Source: Aureimonas frigidaquae (GTDB lineage Bacteria > Pseudomonadota > Alphaproteobacteria > Rhizobiales > Rhizobiaceae). Taken from it: a DNA stretch of 64,000 nt. A program made the translations under genes and the position numbers. How positions within the stretch are numbered: the stretch's first letter is position 1; each line of letters starts with the position of its first letter. The notes below the pieces were generated by a model. It saw nothing but the letters and a program-made list of their open reading frames with translations, was not told the DNA's origin and did not search any database. The stretch is taken from positions 1 through 64,000 of the forward strand of contig NZ_BBWR01000016.1 of assembly GCF_001463905.1 (NCBI RefSeq). Direction: 5' to 3'. This document shows, in pieces, positions 51,448-60,624 of the stretch.

Positions 51448-52551
51448 TCAGAAGTCGAAGTCGTTGATGTCGGCCTTGGTGAAGACCTTCGGCGCACCCA
51501 GGAGGATCTGGCTCTGGTTGACGACCTGCAGCTCGCCGAGGCGGCCTGCCTTGAAGGTCGTATCGCCGGGCTTCAGCGTACCGTCGGCCACGGCGCGCAT
51601 GACGAGGCCTGCGGCATAGCCGAGATCGACCGTCGACCAGAGGATGGTCGACTTGATGCAGTCGTTGTTCACATAGGGCTTCATCGCATTGGGAAGGGCG
51701 AGGCCGACCACGGCGACCTTGCCGCAGAGATTGTTCTGCTGCACGGCCTCGGAGGCCGCCGGCGTCGCCACCGAGGTCATGCCGAGAATGCCCTTCAACT
51801 CGTCGCCATACTTGTTGATCAAGGTCTGGGCCTGGTTGAAGGACAGGATGTTGTCTTCCTGCGCTTCGACGGTTTCCAGGAACTTCAGCTTGGGATGGCA
51901 CTTTTCGGCATAGGCCTGCATCTCCGAAATCCACCGCGCCTGGTTGGGCGTCGTGAAGGTGGAGGTGACGATGGCAAACGAGCCTTCCTCTCCGATCTCG
52001 GAGGCGAGCTGGTCGAGCATCGACTTGGCGACGCCGTTCGGCTCCGCCTGGTTGACGAACCACTGGCGTGCGTCGGGCTCGGCATCGGCATCGTAGCCGA
52101 CCACGTTGATGCCGGCCTCCAGGGCGCGTTTGAGGACCGGGGCGATGGCCACCGGATCGTTCGCGGCAAAGAGGATGCCGTCCACGCCGGAGGTGACGTA
52201 ATTGTCGATGAAGGTGATCTGCTGGTCGATATTGGCCTGCGTCGGACCGTCGGTGGTGACGGTCATGTTGCCGGTTTCCTTGGCCGCTTCGGCGATGCCC
52301 TGGGCCGTGGATGCGAAGTAGCCCGCGCCAACGAGCTTCGGAATGTCGACCACGGTGATGGGCTTGTTCGCCCGGTCGGGCGCGCCGGTCGGCGTGCCGC
52401 CATTGTATTCGCCCGGCGAGGCGGCCGCCGCTGCGCCGTCGCAGGCGAGCGGATTGGTCGGGGCACCGTCGCCGCCCGTCCAGGCGCCTTGCGCCATGGC
52501 CGGCGTCGACAGGACGCTTGCGGCCAGAAGCATGCTGATGATGGAGCGCAT
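51448..52551 (-). CDS. rhaS: L-rhamnose ABC transporter substrate-binding protein
   Basis: GGGAGGA lies nine bases before the ATG at 52551. The 367-aa protein has a signal peptide ending AMAQ (about 20) and the sugar-binding periplasmic fold (PBP1/ribose-type, Peripla_BP_4). The pattern ITFIDNYVTSGVDGILFAANDPVA is typical of RhaS and LsrB relatives. The position at the end of rhaR-K-T-P-Q-S assigns L-rhamnose. In Rhizobium the binding protein is usually near the front of the operon, so the order differs here. Confidence 0.88.
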   Translation of the reverse strand: MRSIISMLLAASVLSTPAMAQGAWTGGDGAPTNPLACDGAAAAASPGEYNGGTPTGAPDRANKPITVVDIPKLVGAGYFASTAQGIAEAAKETGNMTVTTDGPTQANIDQQITFIDNYVTSGVDGILFAANDPVAIAPVLKRALEAGINVVGYDADAEPDARQWFVNQAEPNGVAKSMLDQLASEIGEEGSFAIVTSTFTTPNQARWISEMQAYAEKCHPKLKFLETVEAQEDNILSFNQAQTLINKYGDELKGILGMTSVATPAASEAVQQNNLCGKVAVVGLALPNAMKPYVNNDCIKSTILWSTVDLGYAAGLVMRAVADGTLKPGDTTFKAGRLGELQVVNQSQILLGAPKVFTKADINDFDF

Positions 52552-52616
52552 TCTCGTTTCCTCCCAGAGCGTTCGCATGAGCCGGCGCCCCTTCAGGGGC
52601 CACCGGGTATTGGTCC

Positions 52617-53564
52617 TCAGTCTTCGGAATAGCGACGGAGGAGATTGGAGATCAGGACGGCGGCGATCAGGACGAAGCCGATGATGACGATGGTTCCATC
52701 GCCGCGCACGCCGGACAAGGCCAGGCCGTTCTTCAATACCTGGACGAGGCACAGGCCGAGCAGCGTTCCGACGATGAGCCCGCGGCCGCCGAAGATCGAG
52801 GTGCCACCCAGGACGACGGCGGTGATGACGTCGAGCTCGATCCCGGACCCCATGTCCGAGCGTGTCGTGGACACGCGGGAGACGAAGACCAGCGCCGCCA
52901 GCGCGGAGACGAAGCCCGACGCCGCATAGATCAGGACCTTGGTCCGCACCACGTCGATGCCGGAGAACTCGGCGCCCGCCTCGTTGTTGCCGATGGCGTA
53001 GACGGCCCGGCCGAAGGCGGTGAACTGCAGCACGAAGAAGCCGATCGCAGCCACCACGACGAAGAGCCAGAGCTGCGTCGGTATGCCGAGCACGTTGCCC
53101 TGGCCAAGGACGAAGAACCAGTCCGGGTAGCCGCGCACCGACTGGGCCTGGCTGATGCCTTCCGCAAGGCCGCGATAGAGGGCGAGCGTCGCCAGCGTGG
53201 CGATGAGCGGGGGCACGCGGAAGCGCGTGATGATGATGCCGTTGACGAGGCCCGCCAGCGTTCCGACGATGAGGCACAGCGCCATGGCGAGCGGCAGCGG
53301 AATGCCGACCCATTGCCAGAAGACGCCAACCAGGATGGCGCAGAGCCCCATGATGGAGCCGACCGACAGGTCGATGCCGCCGGTCACGATGACAAAGGTC
53401 ATGGGCACGGCGATCAGCCCGACCTCCGTCATGAGCCGGCCCTGGTTCAACAGGTTGGCGGCCGTGAAGAAGCGGTCGTTGTTGAAGGCCAGCACGGCCA
53501 GGGCGACGGCCAGGATGAGCGCGAGCAGGGCTTCGTGGCGCAGAAGCGAGCGATGGGTGATCAT
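52617..53564 (-). CDS. rhaQ: L-rhamnose ABC transporter permease
   Basis: GAGGAGG precedes the ATG at 53564. The 315-aa inner-membrane protein has eight to nine helices of the ribose/xylose permease family (BPD_transp_2), with VTGGIDLSVGSIMGL and the coupling region AVYAIGNNEAGAEFSGI. It pairs with RhaP. The name Q is by gene order after rhaP and is interchangeable. Confidence 0.88.
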   Translation of the reverse strand: MITHRSLLRHEALLALILAVALAVLAFNNDRFFTAANLLNQGRLMTEVGLIAVPMTFVIVTGGIDLSVGSIMGLCAILVGVFWQWVGIPLPLAMALCLIVGTLAGLVNGIIITRFRVPPLIATLATLALYRGLAEGISQAQSVRGYPDWFFVLGQGNVLGIPTQLWLFVVVAAIGFFVLQFTAFGRAVYAIGNNEAGAEFSGIDVVRTKVLIYAASGFVSALAALVFVSRVSTTRSDMGSGIELDVITAVVLGGTSIFGGRGLIVGTLLGLCLVQVLKNGLALSGVRGDGTIVIIGFVLIAAVLISNLLRRYSED

Positions 53565-53575
53565 GACGCGCCTCC

Positions 53576-54529
53576 TCAGCCCGTTCGACCGCGACGCACC
53601 ATGTCGATTAACACGGTGCCGAGGATCAGGATGCCTTGAACGGCACGCAGCCAATAGGCCGATACATTGAGAAAGATGAGCGAGGAACCGATCGCGGCAA
53701 AGAGGATGGCCGCGAGGGTCGACCCCGTCACCGTGCCAATGCCGCCGAGGATCGACACGCCGCCCACGACCGATGCGGTGATGATGACGAGTTCGAGCCC
53801 GACCGGGACCGTCGACTGGATGACCTGCAACTGCGTGGCGAAGAGAATGGCCGCGATGCCGGCGATCAGCCCATGTATGGCGAAGACGGCGACGATGGTC
53901 CGGTTGTAGTGGATGCCTTCGGCCTCCGCAGCCTCGGCATTGCCGCCGACCGCGTAGATCGACCGGCCGAAGGCCGTGTAGCGCAGGAGAAAGGCGGCGA
54001 GGATCGTCATGCCGATCATGAACCAGACCGGCGAGGGAACGCCGAAGAGGCGGAATTGGGCGAGCTGATATTCCGGCGGCAGGCCGGAAATCCATTGGCC
54101 GCCCGTCGCCGTGATGAGCCCGCCGCGCAGGATGGAGAGCATGGCCAGCGTCGCGATGATGGAGGGCACTTTCAGATAGGCGACGATGGCGCCGAGCCCC
54201 GCATTCCAAAGCCCGCCGATGAGCACGGGCAGGAGCCAGGCCACCCAGACCGGGTAGCCATTGGTCACGAGAAGCCCGGATATGGTGGCGAGGACACCGA
54301 TGAGCGCGCCCACCGACACGTCGATATGGCCAGAAATGATCACCATCGACATGCCGATGGCCGCAACGGCGATATAGGCGTTGCCGACGAAGATCGACGT
54401 CAGGTTGTTGGGCGACACGAAGCGCGGATTGATCCACCCAACGACGGCGAAGAGAAGCACGATGGCCGCCAGGAGCAGAAGTTCCTGGCCCGAGCCCGAC
54501 AGGCGGCGTGAGAGCGTCGGACCCTTCAT
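53576..54529 (-). CDS. rhaP: L-rhamnose ABC transporter permease
   Basis: A 317-aa member of the same permease family, with IISGHIDVSVGALIGV and the coupling loop SIYAVGGNAEAAEAEGI. It lies between rhaT, which it overlaps by four bases, and rhaQ, which follows by 11 bases. With RhaQ it forms the heterodimeric channel for rhamnose. Confidence 0.88.
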   Translation of the reverse strand: MKGPTLSRRLSGSGQELLLLAAIVLLFAVVGWINPRFVSPNNLTSIFVGNAYIAVAAIGMSMVIISGHIDVSVGALIGVLATISGLLVTNGYPVWVAWLLPVLIGGLWNAGLGAIVAYLKVPSIIATLAMLSILRGGLITATGGQWISGLPPEYQLAQFRLFGVPSPVWFMIGMTILAAFLLRYTAFGRSIYAVGGNAEAAEAEGIHYNRTIVAVFAIHGLIAGIAAILFATQLQVIQSTVPVGLELVIITASVVGGVSILGGIGTVTGSTLAAILFAAIGSSLIFLNVSAYWLRAVQGILILGTVLIDMVRRGRTG

Positions 54530-56034
54530 GCCGCGTGCTCCGACATCATGGCGGCGCCGACGGCTTCGGGCGTCGCGGCGCTGCGATCGAGGATGGCAGA
54601 CATGCGGCCTCCGTTCATGACCAGGACGCGGTCGCTCATGCCGAGCACTTCCGGGAGCTCGGAGGAGATCATCACGATCGCCAGGCCCTGCGCCGCCAAC
54701 TGGTTCATCAATCTGTGGATTTCTGCCTTGGCGCCGACATCGACGCCACGGGTCGGTTCATCGAGGATCAGGATGCGCGGATCGGTCGCCAGCCATTTGG
54801 CGATGACGACCTTCTGCTGATTGCCGCCGGAAAGCTGGGCGACGACCTGTCCCGGCCCCCGCGCGCGGATGGCGAAGCGCTCGATGGCCCTGGCGGCGGC
54901 GGCCGTCTCCCGCGCGGTGTCGACGACACCCCAGCGGGTGAGCCGGTTCAGGATCGCCATGGAGACATTTTCGCGGATCGTCTGCGGACGCACGAGCCCA
55001 TGCTGCGCCCGGTCTTCCGGGACATAGGCGATGCCGTGGCCAATGGCCTCGCGCACCGTGCCGACGGTGACGGGACGGCCGTCGATGCGGATCTGGCCGG
55101 AGGTGGCGGGCGTCACGCCGAAAATCGTCTGGGCCAGCTCGGTGCGGCCGGAACCGACCAGGCCCGCAATGCCGAGGATCTCGCCGGCCCGCACGGAAAA
55201 GCTGACATCGCGCACCTTGCCGGCATGCGACAGGTTCTCGACCTCCAACACCGTATCGCCGAGCGGGATCACTTCCTTGGGGAACATCTGCCCGATCTCG
55301 CGGCCGACCATCATGGAGACGAGCGCGTCGCTTGTGACATCGTTGGCGGCGCGCGTGTCGATGGTGCGCCCGTCCCGCAAGACGGTGATCCGGTCGGAGA
55401 TCTGGAAGATCTCGTTCATGCGGTGGCTGACATAGACGATGCCGACGCCTTCCCGGCGCAGCGAACGCAGCACATCCAGAAGGCGCTGCACATCGGCCTC
55501 GCCCAGGGCTGCCGTCGGTTCGTCGAGGATCAGCACCCGTGCATCGCGCGACAAAGCGCGGGCGATCTCCACGCGCTGTCGGTTGGCGACGGATAGGCGC
55601 GAGACCTTCTCGTCCACGTCGAGTTCGGGGCAGTCGAGGCGGTCCAGGACGGCGCGGGCGCGGGCGCGCATCTCGTTCCAGTCGATCAGGCCGCCGGCCT
55701 TGCGCGGCGCATGGCCGAGGAAGATGTTCTCGGCGACCGTCATCGCCGGAAAGAGCAGGAGCTCCTGATGGACGACGGCGATGCCCGCCGATGTCGCCGC
55801 CGAAGGGCCGCTGAGACGCGTCGGCTCGCCGTCGATTTCGATCGTGCCGCCATTGGGCTGGTGGGCGCCGGACATCAGCCGGATCATGGTCGATTTGCCG
55901 GCCCCGTTCTCGCCCATCAGGGCGTGGACTTCGCCCGCGCGCAGGTCGAACTCGACGCCCTTCAGCACCTCGACCGGGCCGAAGGACTTTTCCACCCCGC
56001 GTAGGGCAATGATGGGCGTTGTGTTACTCTGCAT
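54526..56034 (-). CDS. rhaT: L-rhamnose ABC transporter ATP-binding protein
   Basis: The start at 56034 has GGAGGAGG upstream; the frame open beyond it overlaps rhaK. The 502-aa protein has two ATPase domains. The first has Walker A GENGAGKST, a divergent signature (LSVANRQRVEIARALS) and Walker B VLILDEPTAAL. The second has the degenerate GLVGSGRTEL and the canonical LSGGNQQK. This RbsA/AraG-like asymmetry is normal for sugar importers. It energises RhaPQ. Confidence 0.92.
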   Translation of the reverse strand: MQSNTTPIIALRGVEKSFGPVEVLKGVEFDLRAGEVHALMGENGAGKSTMIRLMSGAHQPNGGTIEIDGEPTRLSGPSAATSAGIAVVHQELLLFPAMTVAENIFLGHAPRKAGGLIDWNEMRARARAVLDRLDCPELDVDEKVSRLSVANRQRVEIARALSRDARVLILDEPTAALGEADVQRLLDVLRSLRREGVGIVYVSHRMNEIFQISDRITVLRDGRTIDTRAANDVTSDALVSMMVGREIGQMFPKEVIPLGDTVLEVENLSHAGKVRDVSFSVRAGEILGIAGLVGSGRTELAQTIFGVTPATSGQIRIDGRPVTVGTVREAIGHGIAYVPEDRAQHGLVRPQTIRENVSMAILNRLTRWGVVDTARETAAAARAIERFAIRARGPGQVVAQLSGGNQQKVVIAKWLATDPRILILDEPTRGVDVGAKAEIHRLMNQLAAQGLAIVMISSELPEVLGMSDRVLVMNGGRMSAILDRSAATPEAVGAAMMSEHAA

Positions 56035-57487
56035 GGCGACCTCCTCCGATCGGCCGGGACGCGGGCATGACACAAGCAGCTGCGCCCTCCGCTACACGCG
56101 CATGTTCGGCCCGCCAGGCCTTTGCATAGGCGTCGAGCCCCGGGATCGGGGCGGCGGGTGCGGGTATGGCCGCGGGCAGCCTTGCCCCGGCGCGGGCGGC
56201 CTCGATGCCCTGCACCAGGCATGCGGCGCCCGCGCAGGTGCCCGTCCCGTCATGGTCGGCCAGGACCGCGACGCCGGTGAGTTGCGCCAGCGCGCGCAGG
56301 AACAAGGGGTTGCGCGACAGCGGGCCCTCCACCACGATCGGCCCTGCCGCGCCGATCAGCGCGATGCTCGTCTGCGCCATCAGCGCCAGATAGAGGCTTG
56401 CTGCCGCGCTGCGCTCCGCCGGGGACAGGCCGGCCGGATCGCCCTGCCAGCCACCCTGCGCCTTTGCGAAGGGGCCGGTGCCGGGGACGACCGGCGGCAG
56501 GGCCATGACGCTGCCGGCCAGGACAGCCTCCAAATCCGCATCCGATGGTGCGACCGACTGGCCGCCCGTCAGCCGGTCGAACTCGCGCCCGCCCATGAAG
56601 GACACCGCCGGGACCGGTGCGCCGAAGGCATTCACATGGGCCAGCGTGTTGCGCGCGGGATCGAGCTCCACCTTCTGCCCGCCAATGGCGAAGGCGACGA
56701 CCCAGGTTCCTGTCGACAGAAGCGTGAAAGGCGCGGCGCGCGCCAGGAGATGCGGCAGCAGCGAGGCGTTGGAATCGTGGATGCCGCAGGCGACGGGAAT
56801 GGTCCGGCCCGGCAGGCCGATGCGCGCCGCAAGCTCGGGCAGGAGCGGGCCGAGGCTTTCGAAGGCGCTGCGGATCGGCGGCAGGAGATGGCGCCAGCCC
56901 ATGGCATCGACGAGGGTGGAGACGCCGCCCTGGCGCGGCGCCCAGAGATCGGTATGGCACCCGAGCGAGGTTACCTCGCTCGCGGCGACGCCCGTCAGGC
57001 GGAAAGCCCAATATTGCGGATGGAACAGGAGATGACGGGCGCGGGCAAAGCCTTCCGGAAAGCGTTGCTGCTGCCAGAAGAGCTGCCGGCCGACATTCAG
57101 CCCGTTCTCCATGGCCGGCGACAAGGTCTGCGCGAAGGCCGGACGCACGGCCTCATAGTCGTCTGCTCCCGTCAGGGGGTGCTCGTAATCGAGCACCGGC
57201 AGGGCCAGCATGCCATCGCCATCCACCAGGGCCGCACAGGCTCCGTGCGCACTGATGGAAATGGCATCGAGGCCATGCTCGCGCGACAGGGCGCCCAGCG
57301 CCTCGATGATGAAGTGGAAGATGGCATCCGTATCCATATGCGGATAAAGCGGGCCAGGGCGCACCGTGTTGGCGCTCGCCGCGACGCCGCGCTCTTCCTG
57401 CGTTTCGAGATCGTACAGGACCACCTTGGCGTTGGTCTTTCCGACATCGATCACGGCGACGTTGCGGGGTGCGCGCTGGCCGGTCAT
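56024..57487 (-). CDS. rhaK: Rhamnulokinase (FGGY family)
   Basis: The start at 57487 overlaps the rhaR stop (ATGA), and the end overlaps rhaT by 11 bases. The 487-aa kinase has the N-terminal phosphate motif VAVIDVGKTNAKV, the sugar-binding CGIHDSNASLLPHL with catalytic Asp, and the LLSTGTWVVAFA segment. In Rhizobium RhaK phosphorylates rhamnose-pathway sugar and is also needed for import, through a contact with the ABC transporter; gene overlap here agrees with tight coupling. Confidence 0.9.
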   Translation of the reverse strand: MTGQRAPRNVAVIDVGKTNAKVVLYDLETQEERGVAASANTVRPGPLYPHMDTDAIFHFIIEALGALSREHGLDAISISAHGACAALVDGDGMLALPVLDYEHPLTGADDYEAVRPAFAQTLSPAMENGLNVGRQLFWQQQRFPEGFARARHLLFHPQYWAFRLTGVAASEVTSLGCHTDLWAPRQGGVSTLVDAMGWRHLLPPIRSAFESLGPLLPELAARIGLPGRTIPVACGIHDSNASLLPHLLARAAPFTLLSTGTWVVAFAIGGQKVELDPARNTLAHVNAFGAPVPAVSFMGGREFDRLTGGQSVAPSDADLEAVLAGSVMALPPVVPGTGPFAKAQGGWQGDPAGLSPAERSAAASLYLALMAQTSIALIGAAGPIVVEGPLSRNPLFLRALAQLTGVAVLADHDGTGTCAGAACLVQGIEAARAGARLPAAIPAPAAPIPGLDAYAKAWRAEHARVAEGAAACVMPASRPIGGGRHAE

Positions 57488-58272
57488 CGCGCGGCTCCCG
57501 TGGTCTGCGCGACGAGAAGCCGTGGCCCCGCAGCCTCGATCATGGCGGCCGAGCGATCGTCGATCCGATCGTCGGTGACGATGATGTGGGCCCGCTCCAG
57601 CGGTGCGATGAGGTAGCTGGACCGCGCCTCGAACTTGCTGGCATCGGCCAGGACGATGAGCTCGTCCGCCTGGCGCATCAGCCGCTGCTCCGACTGGATG
57701 ATCAGGGTGTCGGATTCGGCAAAGCCCAGGGACGAGATGGCCTGCGCGCCCATGAACATGCGCCGCGCGCGGAAATGCGCGATCCCGTCCGCCTCGAACG
57801 GAGACAGGACAAGGCCCTGGTCGCGGTAGACCATGCCGGCCGGCAGGTGAACGCTGGCGGTGGAATGCTGCAGGAGGTGCTGCGCGATGGGGAAGGAATT
57901 GGTGAAGATGGTCAGCCGGGCGATGGTCAGGAAATGCACCATCGCGAAGGTGGTCGTGCCGCCATTCAGGATCAGCGCGTCGCCTTCCTCGCACAGGCTC
58001 GCGGCAAGGCGTCCGATGGCAAGCTTTTCCGCCGCGTTGCGGGACTGTTTCTCTGCCAGGCTTTCGCCGATCACGGCGCCCGGTGCAGGCGCCCGGAGCG
58101 TCTCGGCGCCGCCCCGGACACGCCGGAGCTTCTTTTGCGCATGGAGCGCGGCGACGTCGCGGCGGATCGTCGCCTCGGAGGCACCGGTCAGGCCCACGAA
58201 GTCCTGCACGGTCGCGACCGAACGCCCCTCAATGGCGCTCAGGATCACGCGATGGCGCTCGCTCTCGTGCAT
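57484..58272 (-). CDS. rhaR: DeoR family repressor of rhamnose catabolism
   Basis: A 262-aa DeoR-type regulator. The N-terminal helix-turn-helix is VQDFVGLTGASEATIRRDVAALHAQKKLRRVRGGA (about 22-56, quoted in two parts: VQDFVGLTGASEATIRRDV and AALHAQKKL). The sugar-phosphate-sensing domain has ILNGGTTTFAM and the C-terminal LADASKFEARSS. It is the first gene of the rhaR-K-T-P-Q-S operon and divergent from rhaDI, so it probably represses both until a rhamnose phosphate intermediate binds. Confidence 0.9.
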   Translation of the reverse strand: MHESERHRVILSAIEGRSVATVQDFVGLTGASEATIRRDVAALHAQKKLRRVRGGAETLRAPAPGAVIGESLAEKQSRNAAEKLAIGRLAASLCEEGDALILNGGTTTFAMVHFLTIARLTIFTNSFPIAQHLLQHSTASVHLPAGMVYRDQGLVLSPFEADGIAHFRARRMFMGAQAISSLGFAESDTLIIQSEQRLMRQADELIVLADASKFEARSSYLIAPLERAHIIVTDDRIDDRSAAMIEAAGPRLLVAQTTGAAR

Positions 58273-58321
58273 CCGTCCTCCTCTCCCCGGACAGCAAGCT
58301 TCACCGAAGACGGGGCAATGT

Positions 58322-58369
58322 CAATCATCCTTGAGCAACTTCGATCGTTATTGCAGTGCAATATGATTG
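58322..58369. promoter_or_regulatory. Palindromic operator candidate between rhaR and rhaD
   Basis: The 181-base divergent region holds TATTGCAGTGCAATA (58349-58363), a perfect 7-bp inverted repeat with one central base. A wider pair, CAATCAT (58322-58328) and ATGATTG (58363-58369), shares its right edge. The site is AT-rich relative to its surroundings. RhaR is the natural candidate to bind here and would then control both operons. Confidence 0.6.
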
Positions 58370-58453
58370 GACGTGCTTGTTTTCTGTTGACACTGCGCAG
58401 GAGGAGGGGAATTCTCCGCCCGCCATTCGACACCGACGTCAGGGGAGGACCTC

Positions 58454-60535
58454 ATGTCCGATACGCGTGCAAACCGGCTGCAGAGCCTCTGGGACGAAGC
58501 GCGCGCTGCGGGGATGAGCGAGCCCGAGCGGCTCCTGTACCGCTCCAACCTGCTCGGCTCCGACAAGCGGATCACCAATTTCGGCGGTGGCAACACCTCC
58601 GCCAAGGTGGAGGAAAGCGATCCGCTCACCGGCGAGAGCGTGACCGTCTTGTGGGTGAAGGGCAGCGGCGGCGATATCGGCACGATGAAGCTCGACGGCT
58701 TCGCCACGCTCTATCAGGACAAGCTGGAGCGGTTGCGGGCGCTCTATCGCGGCCCGGCGCACGAGGACGAGATCGTCGATCTCTACAATCACTGCACCTT
58801 CCGGCTCAATCCGAGGGCCACCTCCATCGACACGCCGCTCCATGCCTTCCTGCCCTACAGGCATGTCGATCACATGCATCCGGACGCGGTGATCGCCATC
58901 GCGGCGACAGCGCGCAGCCGGGAACTGACACAGGCGGTCTATGGGGACGAGATCGGCTGGCTGCCCTGGCGCCGGCCGGGGTTCCAGCTCGGCCTCGACC
59001 TGTCCGATTTCGCCGCCCGCAACCCGCAGGCCAAGGGCGTCGTCCTGGAAAGCCACGGCCTCTTCACCTGGGGGGACACGGCGCAGGAATGCTACGAGAC
59101 GAGCTTACGCATCATCAACACCGCCATCGGCTGGTTCGAGACGCAGCTCGCCGGCAAACCGGCCTTCGGCGGCGAAAAGCGGCCGGCCCGCCCGGCACAG
59201 GAACGCTCGAGTCTCGCTGCCGAGCTCATGCCGGCGATCCGGGCGCAGATCGGCGCCCACGAGCACAAGGTCGGCCATTTCGACGATAGCGCCGCTGTCC
59301 TGGAATTCGTCGGCTCCGAGCGCCTGGAAGAGCTGGCCGCCCTCGGCACCTCCTGTCCCGACCACTTCCTGCGCACCAAGATCCGCCCCCTGGTCCTTTC
59401 GCCGGACGGGGACATGACGGCGAGCCTGCCGGCGGCCATCGAGGCCTACCGCGCGGACTACGCCGCCTATTACGAGCGGTGCCGGCACGCCGACAGTCCC
59501 GCCATGCGCGATCCCAACCCTGTCATCTACCTGGTGCCGGGGGTCGGGCTGATCGCCTTTGCCAAGGACAAGGCGACGGCGCGGATCGCCAGCGAATTCT
59601 ACGTCAACGCCATCAACGTCATGCGGGGGGCATCCGGCGTCGATACCTATCGCGGCCTGCCGGAGCAGGAGGCCTTCGACATCGAGTACTGGCTTCTGGA
59701 AGAAGCCAAGCTGCAGCGCATGCCAAAGCCCAAATCCCTGGCGGGGCGGATCGCCTTTATCACCGGTGGGGCCGGGGGCATCGGCCGCGCCTCTGCCGAG
59801 CGCCTGGCGGGCGAAGGCGCCTGCGTGGTGCTGGCCGATATCGACGCACAGGCCGTGGAGGCCGCGACTGCGGAGCTTGCCGCGCGCTTCGGGGCCGATC
59901 AGGTGCGCGGGCTGACCTGCGATGTTACCTCGGAAGAAGCCGTGGCCGATGCGTTCCGCGCAACGGCGCAAGCCTATGGCGGGCTCGACATCCTCGTCTC
60001 CAATGCCGGGATCGCCTCCGCGGCGCGGGTCGAGGACACGACGCTCGCCGTCTGGAACCGCAATATCGACATTCTGGCAACGGGCTACTTCCTGGTCTCC
60101 CGCGAGGCGTTCCGCCTGTTCCGACGCCAGGCGCTGGGGGGCGCGGTGGTGTTCATCGCATCCAAGAACGGGCTTGCCGCATCGCCCGGCGCATCGGCCT
60201 ATTGCACGGCCAAGGCGGCCGAGATCCATCTGGCCCGGTGCCTGGCGCTGGAAGGCGCGGATGCGGGAATTCGGGTCAACACGGTCAACCCAGATGCCGT
60301 TTTGCGTGGCTCCAAGATCTGGAGCGGCGAATGGCGGGAGCAGCGGGCGGCATCCTCGCGGATCGGCGAGGACGAGCTGGAGGAGCATTACCGCATGCGC
60401 TCGCTCCTGAAGCGCTCGGTCTACCCGGAGGATATTGCGGAGGCGGTCTACTTCCTGGTGAGCGATTATGCCGCCAAGTCCACCGGCAACATCATCAACG
60501 TGGACGCCGGAAACCAGATTTCGTTCACGCGATAA
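58454..60535 (+). CDS. rhaD: Bifunctional rhamnulose-1-phosphate aldolase/short-chain dehydrogenase
   Basis: GAGGAC precedes the ATG. The 693-aa protein is a two-domain fusion. Residues about 1-400 are a class II aldolase with phosphate loop NFGGGNTSAK (42-51) and zinc-type His residues (LHAFLPYRHVDHMH, 130-142). Residues about 430-690 are an SDR with TGGAGGIG near 437 and a Tyr-Lys pair in YCTAK near 582. The aldolase splits rhamnulose 1-phosphate to dihydroxyacetone phosphate and L-lactaldehyde, and the dehydrogenase is expected to act on lactaldehyde. This fusion is the norm in rhizobial rhamnose loci. Confidence 0.93.
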   Translation: MSDTRANRLQSLWDEARAAGMSEPERLLYRSNLLGSDKRITNFGGGNTSAKVEESDPLTGESVTVLWVKGSGGDIGTMKLDGFATLYQDKLERLRALYRGPAHEDEIVDLYNHCTFRLNPRATSIDTPLHAFLPYRHVDHMHPDAVIAIAATARSRELTQAVYGDEIGWLPWRRPGFQLGLDLSDFAARNPQAKGVVLESHGLFTWGDTAQECYETSLRIINTAIGWFETQLAGKPAFGGEKRPARPAQERSSLAAELMPAIRAQIGAHEHKVGHFDDSAAVLEFVGSERLEELAALGTSCPDHFLRTKIRPLVLSPDGDMTASLPAAIEAYRADYAAYYERCRHADSPAMRDPNPVIYLVPGVGLIAFAKDKATARIASEFYVNAINVMRGASGVDTYRGLPEQEAFDIEYWLLEEAKLQRMPKPKSLAGRIAFITGGAGGIGRASAERLAGEGACVVLADIDAQAVEAATAELAARFGADQVRGLTCDVTSEEAVADAFRATAQAYGGLDILVSNAGIASAARVEDTTLAVWNRNIDILATGYFLVSREAFRLFRRQALGGAVVFIASKNGLAASPGASAYCTAKAAEIHLARCLALEGADAGIRVNTVNPDAVLRGSKIWSGEWREQRAASSRIGEDELEEHYRMRSLLKRSVYPEDIAEAVYFLVSDYAAKSTGNIINVDAGNQISFTR

Positions 60536-60545
60536 ACAAAGTGCA

Positions 60546-60598
60546 GCCCGGCCCTGCCGGGCGCAGCTACGTGGCAGAACGGCCCGGCCATGCCGGGC
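60546..60598 (+). repeat. Twin hairpins between rhaD and rhaI
   Basis: Two near-identical 17-base hairpins, GCCCGGC-CCT-GCCGGGC (60546-60562) and GCCCGGC-CAT-GCCGGGC (60582-60598), lie 36 bases apart in the 89-base gap. Each has a perfect 7-bp stem and neither has a T-run. They may stabilise or process the rhaDI message, or be two copies of a small palindromic repeat. Confidence 0.7.
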
Positions 60599-60624
60599 GC
60601 GGGCAGGCCTGGGAGGGCATGAGC

